From the NCBI GenBank assembly GCA_002007465.1, contig LNAC01000778.1:699633-763632 (forward strand): 64,000 nucleotides of DNA, read 5' to 3'. The notes under the pieces are model-generated. The model was not told the DNA's origin. It did no database searches and saw nothing but the letters and a program-made list of their open reading frames with translations. This document shows, in pieces, positions 20,701-32,382 of the stretch. Each line of letters starts with the position of its first letter. Within the stretch, counting starts at the first letter, position 1. The position numbers were made by a program, and so were the translations under genes. This DNA is from Ailurus styani (taxonomy: Eukaryota > Chordata > Mammalia > Carnivora > Ailuridae).

Positions 20701-22098
20701 TTTTTTTTCTTTCATGTAATTCAGATAACATGAATGGCTAAGAGCATAAATATGGATATTCTTCTAACTTAATCCACTCAGAAAAATTATGGGAAAGGAA
20801 AAATAATTACAATGCGTTGGACTAACCCTCAGAAGGTGACTCAACCAAGGGTGGCGGGGTTCACTCCCGCATCAGGCAAGGGTGGTCAGGGAGCACTCTG
20901 GGTGCTGGGTGGGAGCCAGGCCAGGAGGCTGACTGAAGGCCACGGCCAAGAATGAGGCATGGGGTGAAGCCAAGGAGACAAACCTGAGCCAAGGAGAGAA
21001 AAGGGCCAGTACTTGAAGGCTGCAGGGAGTCAACCTTGAGCAACAGCTGGCCCTCAGAGAACCTGGAAGAAGCCTAGAGGACGTAAAGGGTCGGCTTCAA
21101 AGAAGAGATCTAGAACCCAAGAGTCTGCATCAGGAGAGATGGCGGAGCCCGGGCAAGGTGGGACTCTGGAGCCCAAAGCCGCCAGGCTGGGGTCACCCAG
21201 GAAATAGGTTACTATCTTATCTTTTTATATTAGCCTGGCTAAACTTTTCCATCCTTGTCCAAGTCTCTCCCTCTGTTAGGCTTTCTTTGATGGGTATAAA
21301 TGTATTCTTCTATAATTAGGCACTATACTAAGAAGAGCAGGCTAAATAATGCATCTCCAGAATCTCAGTGACTTCACACAATAAAAGTTCATTTTAGGCT
21401 CCCATCGCAGCCGGTGCTGAGTCTGTGGGGGTGGGGAGGGAGGAGACCTGCTTCCTGTGGTTATTTGGGAACCCAGGTTCCTTTGATTTGGCGGCGCTGC
21501 CATTCCCCAACAGGGATTCTGAACGTTGGTTCATCAGATCCTTTTTCACATTTTTAGCACCAGCTTGTTAAGGAAGTGTGAGCTACCTACCAGCTGCCTC
21601 CTGAAGTCTTTTGATTCCATCCTTCCCGTCAACATGCTCATTAACAAATACAGAAAATGTGGTTTTGACTAAGTAAATTGATAAACAGGTGCCAAACCTG
21701 GGATGAATAGCAAAGAAAATGGGTGATGTTTCCTTAGAATTGGTTCTGAGCCCAGTCCTCTTACTGCCTTTGGTGGTTTGTGTAATAGGAAGTAGCTCAT
21801 TATATTTCTAAAATAAATTTTCAGCATGAGAAGCGATAGGCCCTTAATTTGGAATGGTTTTGATTTAGTTGGAGAAATTACTGGAGACCGTCCATAGAAA
21901 TGAGACTCCACCCCGAAATGAGACAGAACCTCTTGAAGTCTCAGTTTCCCTTAGTGAAGAAAGTGGTATAGACAGTCCCCAGGGTTCCTTCTAGTCTTAG
22001 TCTTTAGGTCGTACGAAGATGAAGAAAAACTTTATGAAGATGATAGCAAAGCTGATAACTACCTAGCAGTTTTTAGTGGTTTATATGTGAATATGTTA
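20701..22098. other. Unassigned noncoding sequence
   Basis: 20830-21200 is purine-rich and unrecognised. 21290-21560 resembles an old dispersed repeat ('aatctcagtgacttcacacaataaaagttcatt') whose family I cannot name. No gene. Confidence 0.45.
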
Positions 22099-22114
22099 TT
22101 AAAGTGAAGCACTT

Positions 22115-22321
22115 GGGCGCCTGGGTGGCTCAGTGGGTTAAAGCCTCTGCTTTCGGCTCAGGTCATGATCTCAGCGTCCTGGGATCGAGGCCCGCATCAG
22201 GCTCTCTGCTCAGCAGGGAGCCTGCTTCCTCCTCTCCCTGTCTCTCTGCCTGCCTCTCTGCCTACTTGTAATCTCTCTCTGTGTGTCAAATAAATAAAAT
22301 CTTAAAAAAAAAAAAAAAAAT
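22115..22321 (+). mobile_element. Carnivore SINE, young type
   Basis: Complete, with a long A-tail. The perfect duplication aaagtgaagcact lies at 22101-22113 and 22322-22334. Confidence 0.95.
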
Positions 22322-22367
22322 AAAGTGAAGCACTCATGAAAGAAAAAAAAATGTACTAATTAAAACG

Positions 22368-22557
22368 TGGGGGCACCTGGGTGGTTCTGTCAGTTGAGCA
22401 TCTGACTTCAGCTCAGGTCATGAACTGGGTCCTGGGATCAAGCCCTGCATCAGGCTCCACACTCACTGAGGAGTCTGCTTGTCCCTCTGCCCCTCCCCCT
22501 ACTTGTGCTCGCATGTGCTCTCTCTCCCCCATAATAAATAAATAAAATCTTTTTTAA
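22368..22557 (+). mobile_element. Carnivore SINE, older type
   Basis: Head 'gggggcacctgggtggttctgtcagttgagc', 'cccctacttgtgctcgc', tail 'ataataaataaataaaatc'. Confidence 0.92.
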
Positions 22558-22995
22558 AAATGTAGTGGGTATGTGGGCTAGCATCTTAGTTGCAAGCAAG
22601 AGGAATTCTGATTGATTTAAGCAAAAAGCAACTTATTGAAAGGGTCTTCGGGTAGGTCGCAGATTCTCCAGGAAGGCTAAGCTTAAAACCCAGGTAAGAA
22701 TCAAGCCCAAGTCATGCCAAGGACACATGATCGGGACATGTCTACTGTTTGCACTAAATGCTGGAGGTCCCTTGGGCCCCCTAGGGCATAGACGAATTCC
22801 TGACCATTTCAGCTTCTTTGCTCCACTCATTTCAGATTTTAAGTCTTGGGCCATCTGATTGGCCATCATTTGTTTACATATCTGAGCCCAAACTTCCAGT
22901 GATGGTGAAATCGAAGATGAAACTGGCCCACTCAGACTGATGTAATGGAGAAATTCCCCCAAACATAGCAAGGGCTCCTTCAAATTCCATACAAA
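22558..22995. other. Unassigned, probably ancient repeat
   Basis: 'gcatcttagttgcaagcaagagg...agcaacttattgaaaggg' has the character of a dispersed ancient mammalian repeat, but I cannot place it. Confidence 0.35.
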
Positions 22996-23193
22996 TTTTT
23001 TTCTTAGATTTTTAAATAGTTTATTTATTTGACAGAGAGAGTGTACAAGTAGGTAGAGCAGCAAGCAGAGGGAAAGGGAGAAGCAGACTCCCTGCTGAGC
23101 AGGGAACCTGATGCAGGACTTGATCCCAGGACCCTGGGATCATGACCTGAGCCAAAGGCAGATGCCTAACTTACTGAGCCTCCCAGGTGCCCC
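22996..23193 (-). mobile_element. Carnivore SINE, antisense
   Basis: From 'agatttttaaatagtttatttatttgac' to 'gagcctcccaggtgcccc'. The flanks 'ccatacaaattttt' and 'ccgtccaaatttt' are the duplicated target. Confidence 0.9.
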
Positions 23194-24468
23194 TCCGTCC
23201 AAATTTTCACTTCATCTAGCATACTGGGGGTCATCTCTATCACCCCAGAGGCAGGAAGAGAAAGGGTGATCTTTTTTTCTAGGACTCCTTGCATTCTTCT
23301 ACAAGTGAAGCAGTAGATCTTTCTCTCTTTAGAGTTTTGCCTCCTAATAAGTACTGAAAAACACAAGCTTCTTGATGCATTCAAAATTAACAGTCCAATA
23401 GATATAGGGAGATAAGATTAAGTTCCTCCATGATAGATATTTCCATTAGTTTTGGTAGCCTGGCTTCTGAACCTCCTTCCTGTGCTGGGAAATTCTTCAT
23501 TTGGTGCTTTACTGTGATGGTCAGACTGCTGGCACCTGACAAGTTGAAAATTCAAGATGCTTCCCATTTCACTTTCCTTTGTGGCCAAGTCTTGGGCATG
23601 CGATGCAGGCACCAGCAGCAGATGTGCCTACCCCAGACCTTGAACTAGAAATGGGAGACGCCGAGGAGGGGATGGTGAGGAAGGCTCTCTGGCAGGGCGA
23701 GGGGCGGGGGGCAGTAGAGGCAGTGATGCTAGGGACACTGCGGGTGCTGAGGGTCGGTGGTGGTAGCCTGCAGATGTCCAATGTTTGGTGCTGGTCAGGA
23801 TGCCACCTCTCCAGACCCATTCGTTCTGCAATGTGATTCAGGATGGTTGTCCTGACTGCACAACCACGGTCCCGGCTGTCCAGTCATCTTGGTGACTTTG
23901 TGATACTCAGTTTTCTTTGCTAGTCTTTTCCTCTGAAATGAACCAGTGTAGGTTGCTGTTGCTGGCAGCTAAGAACGCTGATGCATATCAGACTTTAGTA
24001 TCCTCTTCCAGCGTCCATCCCAGTGCCTGGTGTACAGTGGAAGCACTGTAAGTATTGATTACAGGTTGGCAAGAAGGAGGAAAGGAGGGAAAGGAGAAAG
24101 GATGGAAGAGGGAGGAAACGAAAGGAAAGGAAGAGAAGGGAAGGAGGGAAGGAAAAAGGAATTGAGTATATAATTTGAAAGCTAATCCTTTTATCATAAT
24201 TTGTAACTTTCAGAGGTCTGGGGGTCACCGAAAATGAAGAACAGAGAATACCTGGAGAAAGTTTACAGGAAAGTCACAAGGGCAGGGGAGAATAGCGATT
24301 TCTTTTGAGGGATCAAAAGAATGAGTGTGATGGTTTGGCCTTAAGAAAAGATTCAGGGACAGAGAACAAGTGTATACTGCTGCGTTTAGCAGAGACGCAA
24401 ACTAACTGTGACTTAAGGTTGAAATGTTTTTCTCTCTCATGTTACAGTCAAGAAATAGACAGTCCCAG
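23194..24468. other. Unassigned sequence with a purine tract
   Basis: Contains L2/MIR-like 'cccagtgcctggtgtacagtgg' near 24018 and a GGAA-rich simple repeat at about 24065-24165. No gene. Confidence 0.45.
24065..24165. repeat. GGAA/GGGA purine-rich simple repeat
   Basis: About 100 bp of almost pure purine on the plus strand (gaaggaggaaaggaggg...). Irregular units. Confidence 0.85.
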
Positions 24469-24635
24469 GACACCTGGATGCCTCTGTTGGTTAAGTGTCC
24501 GACTCTTGGTTTTGGGTCAGGTCATGATCTGAGGTTCCTGGGATGGAGCCCTGCTTCGGGTTCCACACTCAGCATGGAGTCTGCTTGAGAATCTCTCTCT
24601 CTCCCTCTCCTTCTCCCTCTGCCCCTCCCACTCAT

Positions 24636-24667
<32 letters not shown>

Positions 24668-24960
24668 ATAAATAAAATCTTGAAAAAAAAAGAAGAAGAA
24701 GAGGTAATTGGTCCCAGGGATGGTATGAAAGTTTTGCTCCATGAAGTCATTCAGGGATCCAAGTTTCTTCCATCTTATTGTTCTATGACACTTAGGACAT
24801 TGCCCTTGCCCAGTGGTAAATATGGTGCACCATCACATGACATCCACAGTGCAGACAGCAGGAGGCAGAATGATGGGTGCGCACCTTTTGTTAAGACACA
24901 TCCCCGCGCTGACCATATCATTTCCCATCATATGCAGTTGGTCAGTTCTTAGTAACGTGG
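24400..24960. repeat. Ancient dispersed repeat of unresolved family, split by a SINE
   Basis: 'tttttctctctcatgttacagtc' before the SINE and 'ctccatgaagtcattcaggga', 'ttccatcttattgttc', 'cagttggtcagttcttagtaacgtggccac' after it follow the order of a dispersed mammalian repeat I have seen. I cannot name it with confidence. Confidence 0.35.
24469..24688 (+). mobile_element. Carnivore SINE, older type, with long CT tract
   Basis: Head 'ggacacctggatgcctctgttggttaag', (CT)n at about 24638-24666, tail 'aataaataaaatcttgaaaaaa'. Confidence 0.9.
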
Positions 24961-26809
24961 CCACGTGGAACAATGCTATGTGAATGTCTGCCAGTCAAGG
25001 GTTCTATCATTATAGAGGAAGAGGAGAAAAGATATTGGAGAACAACCAATATTGAAGCGATCTCTGCTTCAACAAATAGCTGGTTAAAACTTCAGCATAT
25101 GGGATCATATGAGAATCACAGTAGAATTTTCAAGGGCTGCTGAACACAGTTCCTTTTGAATGTGAGAAATGCCTCCAGATGTCTTAAAATGGGACAGTTG
25201 TCATTTGTAATGAAATAGGTTGAGAAAAGGGACAGCTCATGCTTAGCCGCAGCCCCATGTCTATATTCAGAAATGACAAAGGGTACAAAACAGCACTGAA
25301 TGAAAGCTTAAAGGTCTTTCTCAGGGCGGATTGCTACAGCTAGAGTTGTATGCTTGGCAGAATGCACTGTGCTGTCCAAATGCTCCTCTGGGCCATTGTA
25401 GAAAATGCAATGGCCCCTAAGGAGGTCAGAGAGGCCTCGGACCTAGAGGAGACCCAGAAAATACTAAGGGAAATTTACAGATGACAAATACAAGGGCAAA
25501 CTGGGTGCAAGTTCAAAGCTGTGGAAATATCGTGGGGGGATAGAGGGCACATGTACGTCTGAGTTATCTTGCAACACATTACTTGGGGCAAAGAGTAACG
25601 GGGCTCTAAGCCACTGGTGGCAAGGGCAGAGGGCAGCGTCCAGAGAATGCCAGCTGGCTCCCAACCCCCGGGCGGGGCCCCTGTGCCCAGCTGGCGGGCT
25701 CCCACTGACTCCGTTGAAGCACACTTTCTGCACAGCCTGCAAGCAGCTGCTTTTCTAGGAGAGCAGCAATGCTTGGCCCATCCCCACTACTCTAAATGCC
25801 TCAAAAGCCTTTTATAGGCATTCTCTTTGAAAAGCTTTGAAAAGCTCAATGAAAGCTTCGAGATAGGGACAGCCGTCTTTCCTGTCCGCACAGAGGAGGC
25901 CCACCTGGGATGGGAGGCGATGCGGCCAACCCACGGAAGAAAGAGGAGCTGAGAGATCTGGGCTGCGGAGGAGCAGCCAAGACCAAGGCCTGGGGACGGG
26001 AGCCTTGGGGGCTGGTAAGCCCTGACCTTCTCAGTTATGGAAGCCCAAAAAGCCTCTGTGTTTGCTTAGGGTGGTTTGAACTGAGTTGTCCTTGTAGCTA
26101 AAAGACTCACGGCTAAGATGCCCTTTATAGTGTGTTTGCCCTTCATCCATTCCTTCCCTGCCTTTGACCCCTTGCTTCCTACACCCCTGAGTGAATCGGC
26201 ACAGCCAGACTCTTACCCTGCGGGACCTACCTCTCTCTTCCTGCTTCTGGAGTTTTCCACCTTTGGCTAATTTTCCTAGTTTCCTTTGCCGGGTTCACCA
26301 ACTGTGACCTAAAATTCTTATTTCTTCATTTCTTCCTGACTCTCTCCTCACAGCTCTTCCCCCACTGTTTTTTTCTTTTTTTTTGATCACCTCAGATGAC
26401 ATCTCTGTTTTCCTTTGAGGAGATGTATCAAGCTTGGTTTTTTTCTCTTTTGCTTTTTTTCTGTGTCTTTGTAGCCCGTACCCTTATGTCTTTCTTGTCT
26501 TCTGGTCTTAATCTTGGGACGTTTGTATACATGTGTTCCTTTTTGACACAGAGATCACATACCGACCATCCAGCACCCTGCTAGCCTGTTTTTGTTTCAT
26601 TTTGTTACCATATTAGACACTGCTCTGTTACGTTTCCTACCCCAAACACTTCCAGACTACGCATTTCACTTGGATGGTTTATTGATGCCTCATCTCTAGC
26701 TGGCCCCCATATCAAGCAAAAATATTAGTCCTAAATGAAAACCACTGGCAAATATTTCGTTCTTCTCACACCAGCAGGCTGGCAGTTCTGTTTCTCATTT
26801 ATCCCCCCC
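24961..26809. other. Unassigned noncoding sequence
   Basis: About 1.8 kb with no recognised gene or repeat. GC rises at 25600-26000. Confidence 0.5.
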
Positions 26810-26997
26810 TTTTTTTTAGATTTCAATTTATTTATTTATTTATTTGACAGAGAGGGAGAGAGAGAGAGTCAGAGAGAGAGAAGGACAAGCGCTCAGTGTG
26901 AAGTCAGACAGGAGACTTGATCTCATGACCTTGAGATCATGACCCAAGCCTGAATCAAGAGCCAGGTGCTTAACCGACTGAGGCACTCAGGCGCCCC
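26810..26997 (-). mobile_element. Carnivore SINE, antisense
   Basis: From 'ttagatttcaatttatttatttatttatttgacag' to 'gaggcactcaggcgcccc'. Flanks 'tctcatttat' and 'tctcacttat'. Confidence 0.9.
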
Positions 26998-27184
26998 TCT
27001 CACTTATTCCTTTAATTCAAGCCTCAGACCAGCCCCTTTCTCCAGGGTTATTAAGCCTTTATAGTTATTTAAACAAGTCACACAGTGCTTGCTTAGATTA
27101 TGGGTCCAATTGATAAATGTGGAAGGAGTGAAGAACGCGACAAAGACCATAACAATAAGTGTGGCAGGTAAGAACCACTGATGG

Positions 27185-27417
27185 AGGGGTGCCTGGGTGG
27201 CTCAGTCGGCTAAACGTCTGCCTTCAGCTCAGGTCATGGTCCCGGAGTCCCAGGATCAAGCCCCACATCGGGCTCCCTGCTCAGTGAAGAGTCTGCTTCT
27301 GCCTCTCCCTCTGCTCCTCCCCCAACTCGTGCTCTCCTCTGTCGCTCACTCTCTCTCTCTCTCTCTCAAATAAATAAAATCTTTTTTTTTAAAGATTTTT
27401 TAAAAATCTTTTTTTAA
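27185..27417 (+). mobile_element. Carnivore SINE, older type
   Basis: Head 'ggggtgcctgggtggctcagtcggctaaacg'. The tail carries a short inverted 'aaagattttttaaaaatcttt'. Flanks 'aagaaccactgatgg' and 'aagaaccattgatgg'. Confidence 0.93.
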
Positions 27418-27431
27418 AGAACCATTGATGG

Positions 27432-27990
27432 ATGCTGAAAATCGTGGGCAATGTATAAGGAGAAACAGGATATTTGCATATTTGAAGAATCTCCCCATAG
27501 GAAATATATTATTGGTTACAAGGGGGGAAATTATAAATTTACACTAGAGAAAACCGGAAGACATTGCCTTCACTGAGTGATCAAGGTTAGCATTACCACC
27601 AATAAGACACAGCAACATCACACAACCATGATATGGTGCACGGATTCTTACAATATTCTTCCTAAGACATTCTCACCAAAAATGTATAACCTCAATGTAA
27701 TCATGAGATATCAGAAAAATCCAAATCGAGAAACATTCCGTAGAATAACTAACCGATATTTCCAGAATCACATTCCCAAATAAATGATTTACTTACAAGT
27801 TCCAAGTGTCAAGGTCATGATAAGGAAAGACTGAGGAAATGTTACCGATTACAGGAGACTAAGGACACCGGACAACTGAATGCACTTGACCCTGACTTGG
27901 ATCCTGGACAAGAAAAGGACAGTAGAGGGCAACTGGCGAAATTTGAGTAATATCTGCAGATTAAGTCATGTTATCGTTGATGTTAGTTTT
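27432..27990. other. Unassigned noncoding sequence
   Basis: AT-rich. A 68-codon open frame (27577-27783) has no recognisable family. Confidence 0.5.
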
Positions 27991-27994
27991 CTTT

Positions 27995-28235
27995 TTCTTA
28001 ACTGTGTTTTTTTAAATTGAGATAGAATTGATATGTAACATATTAGTTTCAGGTATATAACGTAATGATTTGATAAATGTATATGTCACAAAATGATCAC
28101 CACAATAAATCTGTCAATATCCATCACTGCACATACCTACAAAATTTTTTTCTTGTGATGAGAACGTTTAAGAGCTTTCTCAGCAACTTTCAAATATACA
28201 ATATAGTATTGTTAAGTATAGTCACTGTGTTAATT
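27995..28235 (-). mobile_element. Old L1 3'UTR, antisense
   Basis: 'tttaaattgagatagaattgatatg', 'caaaatgatcaccacaataaatc' and 'tcttgtgatgagaacgttta' are the same blocks as at 6297-6850. Confidence 0.75.
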
Positions 28236-28292
28236 TTCTAATTTAGATAATTACTGATTTACCATCTGGGTTATTGCCCAGGCATCAGGGTT

Positions 28293-28507
28293 TTGTTTTA
28301 TTTTTTAATTTTTAAAATTTTTAAAGGATTTTTATTTATTTGTTTCAGAGAGAGAGAGAGCACAATCTGGGGAGACAGGCAGAGGGAGTGAGAGAAACAG
28401 ACTCCCCACTGAACAGGGAGCCAGACATGGGGCTCGATCCCAGGACCCTGAGATCACAACAGAGCCTAAGGCAGACAGTTTAACCGACTGAGTCACCCAG
28501 GCGCCCC
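28293..28507 (-). mobile_element. Carnivore SINE, antisense
   Basis: From an A/T-rich reversed tail to 'gactgagtcacccaggcgcccc'. Flanks 'ggcatcagggttt' and 'agcatcagagttt'. Confidence 0.92.
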
Positions 28508-28534
28508 AGCATCAGAGTTTAAAAAGCTTGCTTG

Positions 28535-28747
28535 AGGGGTGCCTGGATGGCTCAGTTTGGCTAAGTGTCTGCCTTCAGCTCAGATCATGATCTCAGGGTC
28601 CTGGGATTGAGCCTTGAGTTGGGCTCCCTGCTCAGCGGAGAGTCGGCTTCTCCCTCTCCCTCTGCCCCTTCCACTTGTGCTTTCTCTCTCTTGCTCTCTC
28701 TTTCCCTCTCCAATAAACAAATAAAAATCTTTAAAAAAATAAAAAAT
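28535..28747 (+). mobile_element. Carnivore SINE, older type
   Basis: Head 'ggggtgcctggatggctcagtttggctaag', tail 'ccaataaacaaataaaaatc'. It lies 27 bp from the preceding antisense SINE. Confidence 0.92.
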
Positions 28748-28759
28748 AAAAAGTCGCTC

Positions 28760-30005
28760 GAATGTTTCTAAAGTGCAACATTTGAGAACCACTGACCTAA
28801 CTATATCATAAGAAAGGAAGTCATTAGTAATTACTAAAACCATTAGTAATGGTTTGGGGACCAGCTGTACCTTATCCCACTAGCCCTTGTGTATTAAGTC
28901 TTTGCAAAGATTGCAACCACCCATGACCTTGACGGGGACTCTGTGAAGGATTGGCATTCTGACAGGTGGGACACCTGCAGATCAGAGAGGATCCAGGTGT
29001 GGGCTGTGCCCCACATCCCCATCTCCTGGCCCCACCTCCTACTCCAGCCACTGCTGCATTGACCAGTTTCCCATGGGCTTTGATGGGCCTTGTGCAGATG
29101 CACTTGAGCCTGTGCAGTGAACCTCTCACTTTTGGCCTGGGGTTTTGCTGATGCTGAGCAAAGGGACACCTACAGGTAGGAAGCCACCCTGGGCTTGTTC
29201 ATGCACAGACCGGAAGGGTGGGTAAGTTAATGACAGTTCCCCATGTTATATCCTCAGTAGGCCTTTTGGAGGCGCCTTTCATTAGCTCTCTGGGAGGTCG
29301 GGGCAAGATGGACTCCCACTGCCCTTAGCAATGGCTGGCTCAGTTTCACATCTGTATACTGTTTCTTCCACCTTCCCTGTTCCCTTTACCTGTCTTGCCC
29401 TCTTGCTCCAGGTATCACATTCAAAAATCGTCAACTTAAAATTCCAAAGGTCTATTTTGCAGAGAACCGCGGCTAAGATAATCTTTGATGAAAACAATAA
29501 AATGACTCAAGATTGAGAGCGTCATGGAAAATCCAGGGTGTCTGATTCGGGGATGAGATTCTCTTCTGTTCTTTGTGCTCTCTCATGCTCTGCCCCTCTT
29601 TTCTATGGAAGGCAGAAGAGCTAGTCCAGCAGCAGCTTGCTTTCTTTTTTGACTCGTCTGTCCCAGCTCTACAACTTTCTTCTCCTAACTCTGTCCTTGT
29701 GTTTCCATTTGAGGGTCGTAGCTCAGCCTCACAAGCCCCTGGGCTGAAGCCAGAGGGAACCGGGCTGCTTACACCATTTTCCTGCTCCACTTCAACAAAT
29801 TCACCCCTTGGCAGGTTGCTGCCGCTGCTGCCCTTACAACCAACTCTCCTTTCCTCCTCTAGCATGTGCATACTTGCCTTCACAGTTAGCCCAGGCTCTG
29901 CCTCACCTTCTGGCTGGTCTACCTGCCACGGGTGGACCCCACCTACACGGCCGCACATGTGCTTTTCCTCCTGAGCATCATCACTGATGAAGTCATCGGC
30001 GCCTT
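28760..30005. other. Unassigned noncoding sequence
   Basis: Open frames on both strands at 29473-30009 (178 and 133 codons) overlap each other, have no recognised domain and end at the 7SK insertion. I do not call a gene. Confidence 0.45.
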
Positions 30006-30022
30006 TCACAAGGGCTGCTCAA

Positions 30023-30259
30023 GGATGTGAGGGCGATCTGGCTGCGACATCTGTCACCCCATTGATCGCCAGGGTTGATTCGGCTGATCTGGCTGGCTAG
30101 GCGGGTGTCCCCTTCCTCCCTCACCGCTCCATGTGCGTCCCTCCCGAAGCTGCGCGCTCGGTCGAAGAGGACGACCTTCCCCGATAGAGGAGAGGACCGT
30201 TCCTCGGTCAAGGGTATACGAGTAGCTGCGCTCCCCTGCTAGAACCTCCAAACAAGCTC
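30023..30259 (+). pseudogene. RN7SKP: 3'-truncated retrocopy of 7SK small nuclear RNA
   Basis: The sequence starts with the 7SK 5' end (ggatgtgagggcgatctgg) and follows 7SK through 'gcgctcggtcgaagagg' and 'gtatacgagtagctgc'. It stops after 'ctccaaacaagctc', roughly the first 235 of about 331 nt, so the 3' hairpin and the Pol III T-run are absent. I see only small differences, around 30187-30203, in the apical part of a stem-loop. An 18-bp perfect direct repeat, tcacaagggctgctcaag (30006-30023 and 30258-30275), brackets the copy. That is the signature of target-primed reverse transcription. There is no A-tail. Functional 7SK binds HEXIM/P-TEFb and LARP7 in the nucleus. This copy lacks the 3' LARP7-binding end and the external Pol III promoter (no PSE/TATA seen upstream), so a function is unlikely. 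Confidence 0.95.
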
Positions 30260-30369
30260 ACAAGGGCTGCTCAAGATCTCATTCCTTGGGGAGCCATGCA
30301 GTGAGGCAAACAGGGAAAGAACCAATGAAGAAGTAGTCCTTAAGCGTTGTTTGACTTCTTCAAAACTAT

Positions 30370-30520
30370 AATCATTTATTTATTGGTTTGGCAGATATTT
30401 ATTGATTGCCTAATAGGTGCTTTATGTCGTTCTAGGTGTTGGGCATAGATGGTTGTGAGTGAGACTTGCCTACATACAGCTTAGCTTCCGGTGAGGGGTA
30501 AATTAGCACCAGAACTGTGA
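30370..30520 (-). mobile_element. L2 LINE 3' end, antisense
   Basis: 'tttattggtttggcagatatttattgattgcctaataggtgc' then 'cgttctaggtgttgggcatagatgg' is the reverse L2 3' series. Confidence 0.6.
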
Positions 30521-30540
30521 CCTAACTACTACATCTCTCT

Positions 30541-30576
30541 TGTCGTCGTCGTCGTCTTCTTCTTCTTCTTCTTCTC
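30541..30576. repeat. (TCG)n(TCT)n microsatellite
   Basis: Five TCG-type units followed by about seven TCT units next to the reversed tail of a SINE. Confidence 0.85.
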
Positions 30577-30777
30577 CTTTTTTTTTTTTTTAAGATTTTA
30601 TTTATTTATTTGACCGAGATAGACAGCTAGAGAGGGAACACAAGCAGGGGGAGTGGGAGAGGGAGAAGGAGGCCTCCCGTGGAGCAGGGAGCCTGATGTG
30701 GGGTTCGATCCCAGGACCCTGGGATCATGACCCGAGCAGAAGGCAGGAGCTTAACAAGTGACCCACCCAGGCGCCCC
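30577..30777 (-). mobile_element. Carnivore SINE, antisense
   Basis: From 'taagattttatttatttatttgaccgag' to 'gacccacccaggcgcccc'. 'ctctcttgtc' lies on both sides. Confidence 0.92.
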
Positions 30778-30789
30778 TCTCTTGTCTTC

Positions 30790-32190
30790 TGAAATAATTC
30801 TTTTCTCACTGTATTCTTCTTTTCAGTCAACCTGTTTCCTGAATGGCAGGCATAGCACTCATGCTTACACAACTCATGGCTCAACTTTCTTATGAGTCTC
30901 TGACTTAAGATTAAAGTTGATCTTTGACCCATGATTCCCCCCTACCCCCCGCAACTGGCCGGGTTTCCTCTCCTTCTCTGTTGAGGGAACGCTTGGCCAC
31001 CTGAGTGGTCTTCATTTGTAAACTGCTCCGGGAGGTTAGACCTAGCGTCCCCTGTCCCCTATTGTAGCTGGGATCACACCACCCCGAGGGCAGGAAAAGG
31101 CACTCCGAGCAGGTTGTGTGGGTTTTCACTCTGAACTACAGCTCTTGTCCATTGATCATTCTCTTCATGCTTTTGCAAGCACTGCCACATTCTCTGATCT
31201 ATAACTTTTAATATTTATTACAACAACTCTTCCTGATGTAGCAGCCCATGATTGTTAGTGGAGGTACAATTAGCGAGCAAGGTCACTGATCTCTGTGGTG
31301 TGTGCGCAGGCGTGGCTCAGCTTTATAGGTGAGCAAGGGGATTCATAGAGAGATCCAGTGACATACAGACTCTCTGATTTCCCCTCATCCTGCCGGCAAA
31401 GGTCATGGAAAACAACTGCCTTTTCAGGGAGGGGTGCACTCTCCTCCGAAATTTGCTGTTGTGGTTTTTGAAGATAAAGGAATTTGTACTGTTGTCGTGA
31501 GCGCACTGTGAAGGTCTGCATAGGAGTCGTGTGTTTCCATAATGTCGGCTTCGTTCAACCCTCAAGCAAGGGTAAAGCATTGTAAAGCTTGGGTCGGGAT
31601 TCCAAACTCAATGACATTTCACCACACGTTTAACTTGGCCCCGTATATGTCACACAAAGCAAAGCACAATGCAGAGTCACAACACAAACAAGATACAATA
31701 AACGGTAAGAAGTCAAGGGACCAAACGTGAGGTCAGTTGGTGAGGGCACAGCTGCGATGAGGCCACAGTCCGGTCTGGGTCAGCTCTAAGCATGGGCTAC
31801 TTCTTATGCAGACTGTCTGCTGTGTTCTATCTGGCAGAACCTTTGGGGAGAGCTGCCTTTCTGATGTGGTGAGACGTGAAAGGGTCAGCCTTGGAGAGTC
31901 TGACAGTTGGCCACAAGTCCTCCCGTTTTAAAGAAGTTTAATCAGTCTCGGCTCTTTGCAGACTTCCTCTGGTTCTGCTGGGTATCAGTTCTGGGTATCA
32001 TCAGCCTGTCCTGGTTAGGGCAGTATGTGGTCTTAGGTGTAATGCCCATGGCTGCTTATGTCAGCCTTGACATGAGTCTCTGCTTGACATGAGTGACTCC
32101 ATCTTGTTCTCTACAACCACGGGCTCCAGGTAGAAAGCCATCCAACTTTTCTGTCCTTAAGCATAAGTTTGAGAAAAGGCATCTCTATTT
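30790..32190. other. Unassigned noncoding sequence
   Basis: No gene, RNA or confident repeat recognised. Confidence 0.5.
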
Positions 32191-32382
32191 CTTTTTTTTT
32201 TCCCCTTAAGATTTTATTTATTTATTTGAGAGACCGAGAATGAGCAGGGGAGGGGCAGAGAAAGAAAGACAAGAAGACTTCCTGCTGAGCTGGGAGCCAG
32301 ACATGGGTTTCAATCCCTGGACCCTGAGATCAGGACCTGAGCTGAAGCCAGACACTTAACAGACAGAGCCACCCAGGATCTC
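32191..32382 (-). mobile_element. Carnivore SINE, older type, antisense
   Basis: From 'taagattttatttatttatttgagagacc' to 'gacagagccacccagg'. The terminal bases have drifted to 'atctcc'. Confidence 0.9.

Noticed and set aside
29473..30009. 178-codon minus-strand frame next to the 7SK copy
   Set aside because: An equally open frame exists on the opposite strand, there is no recognised family, and the frame is cut by the 7SK target duplication.
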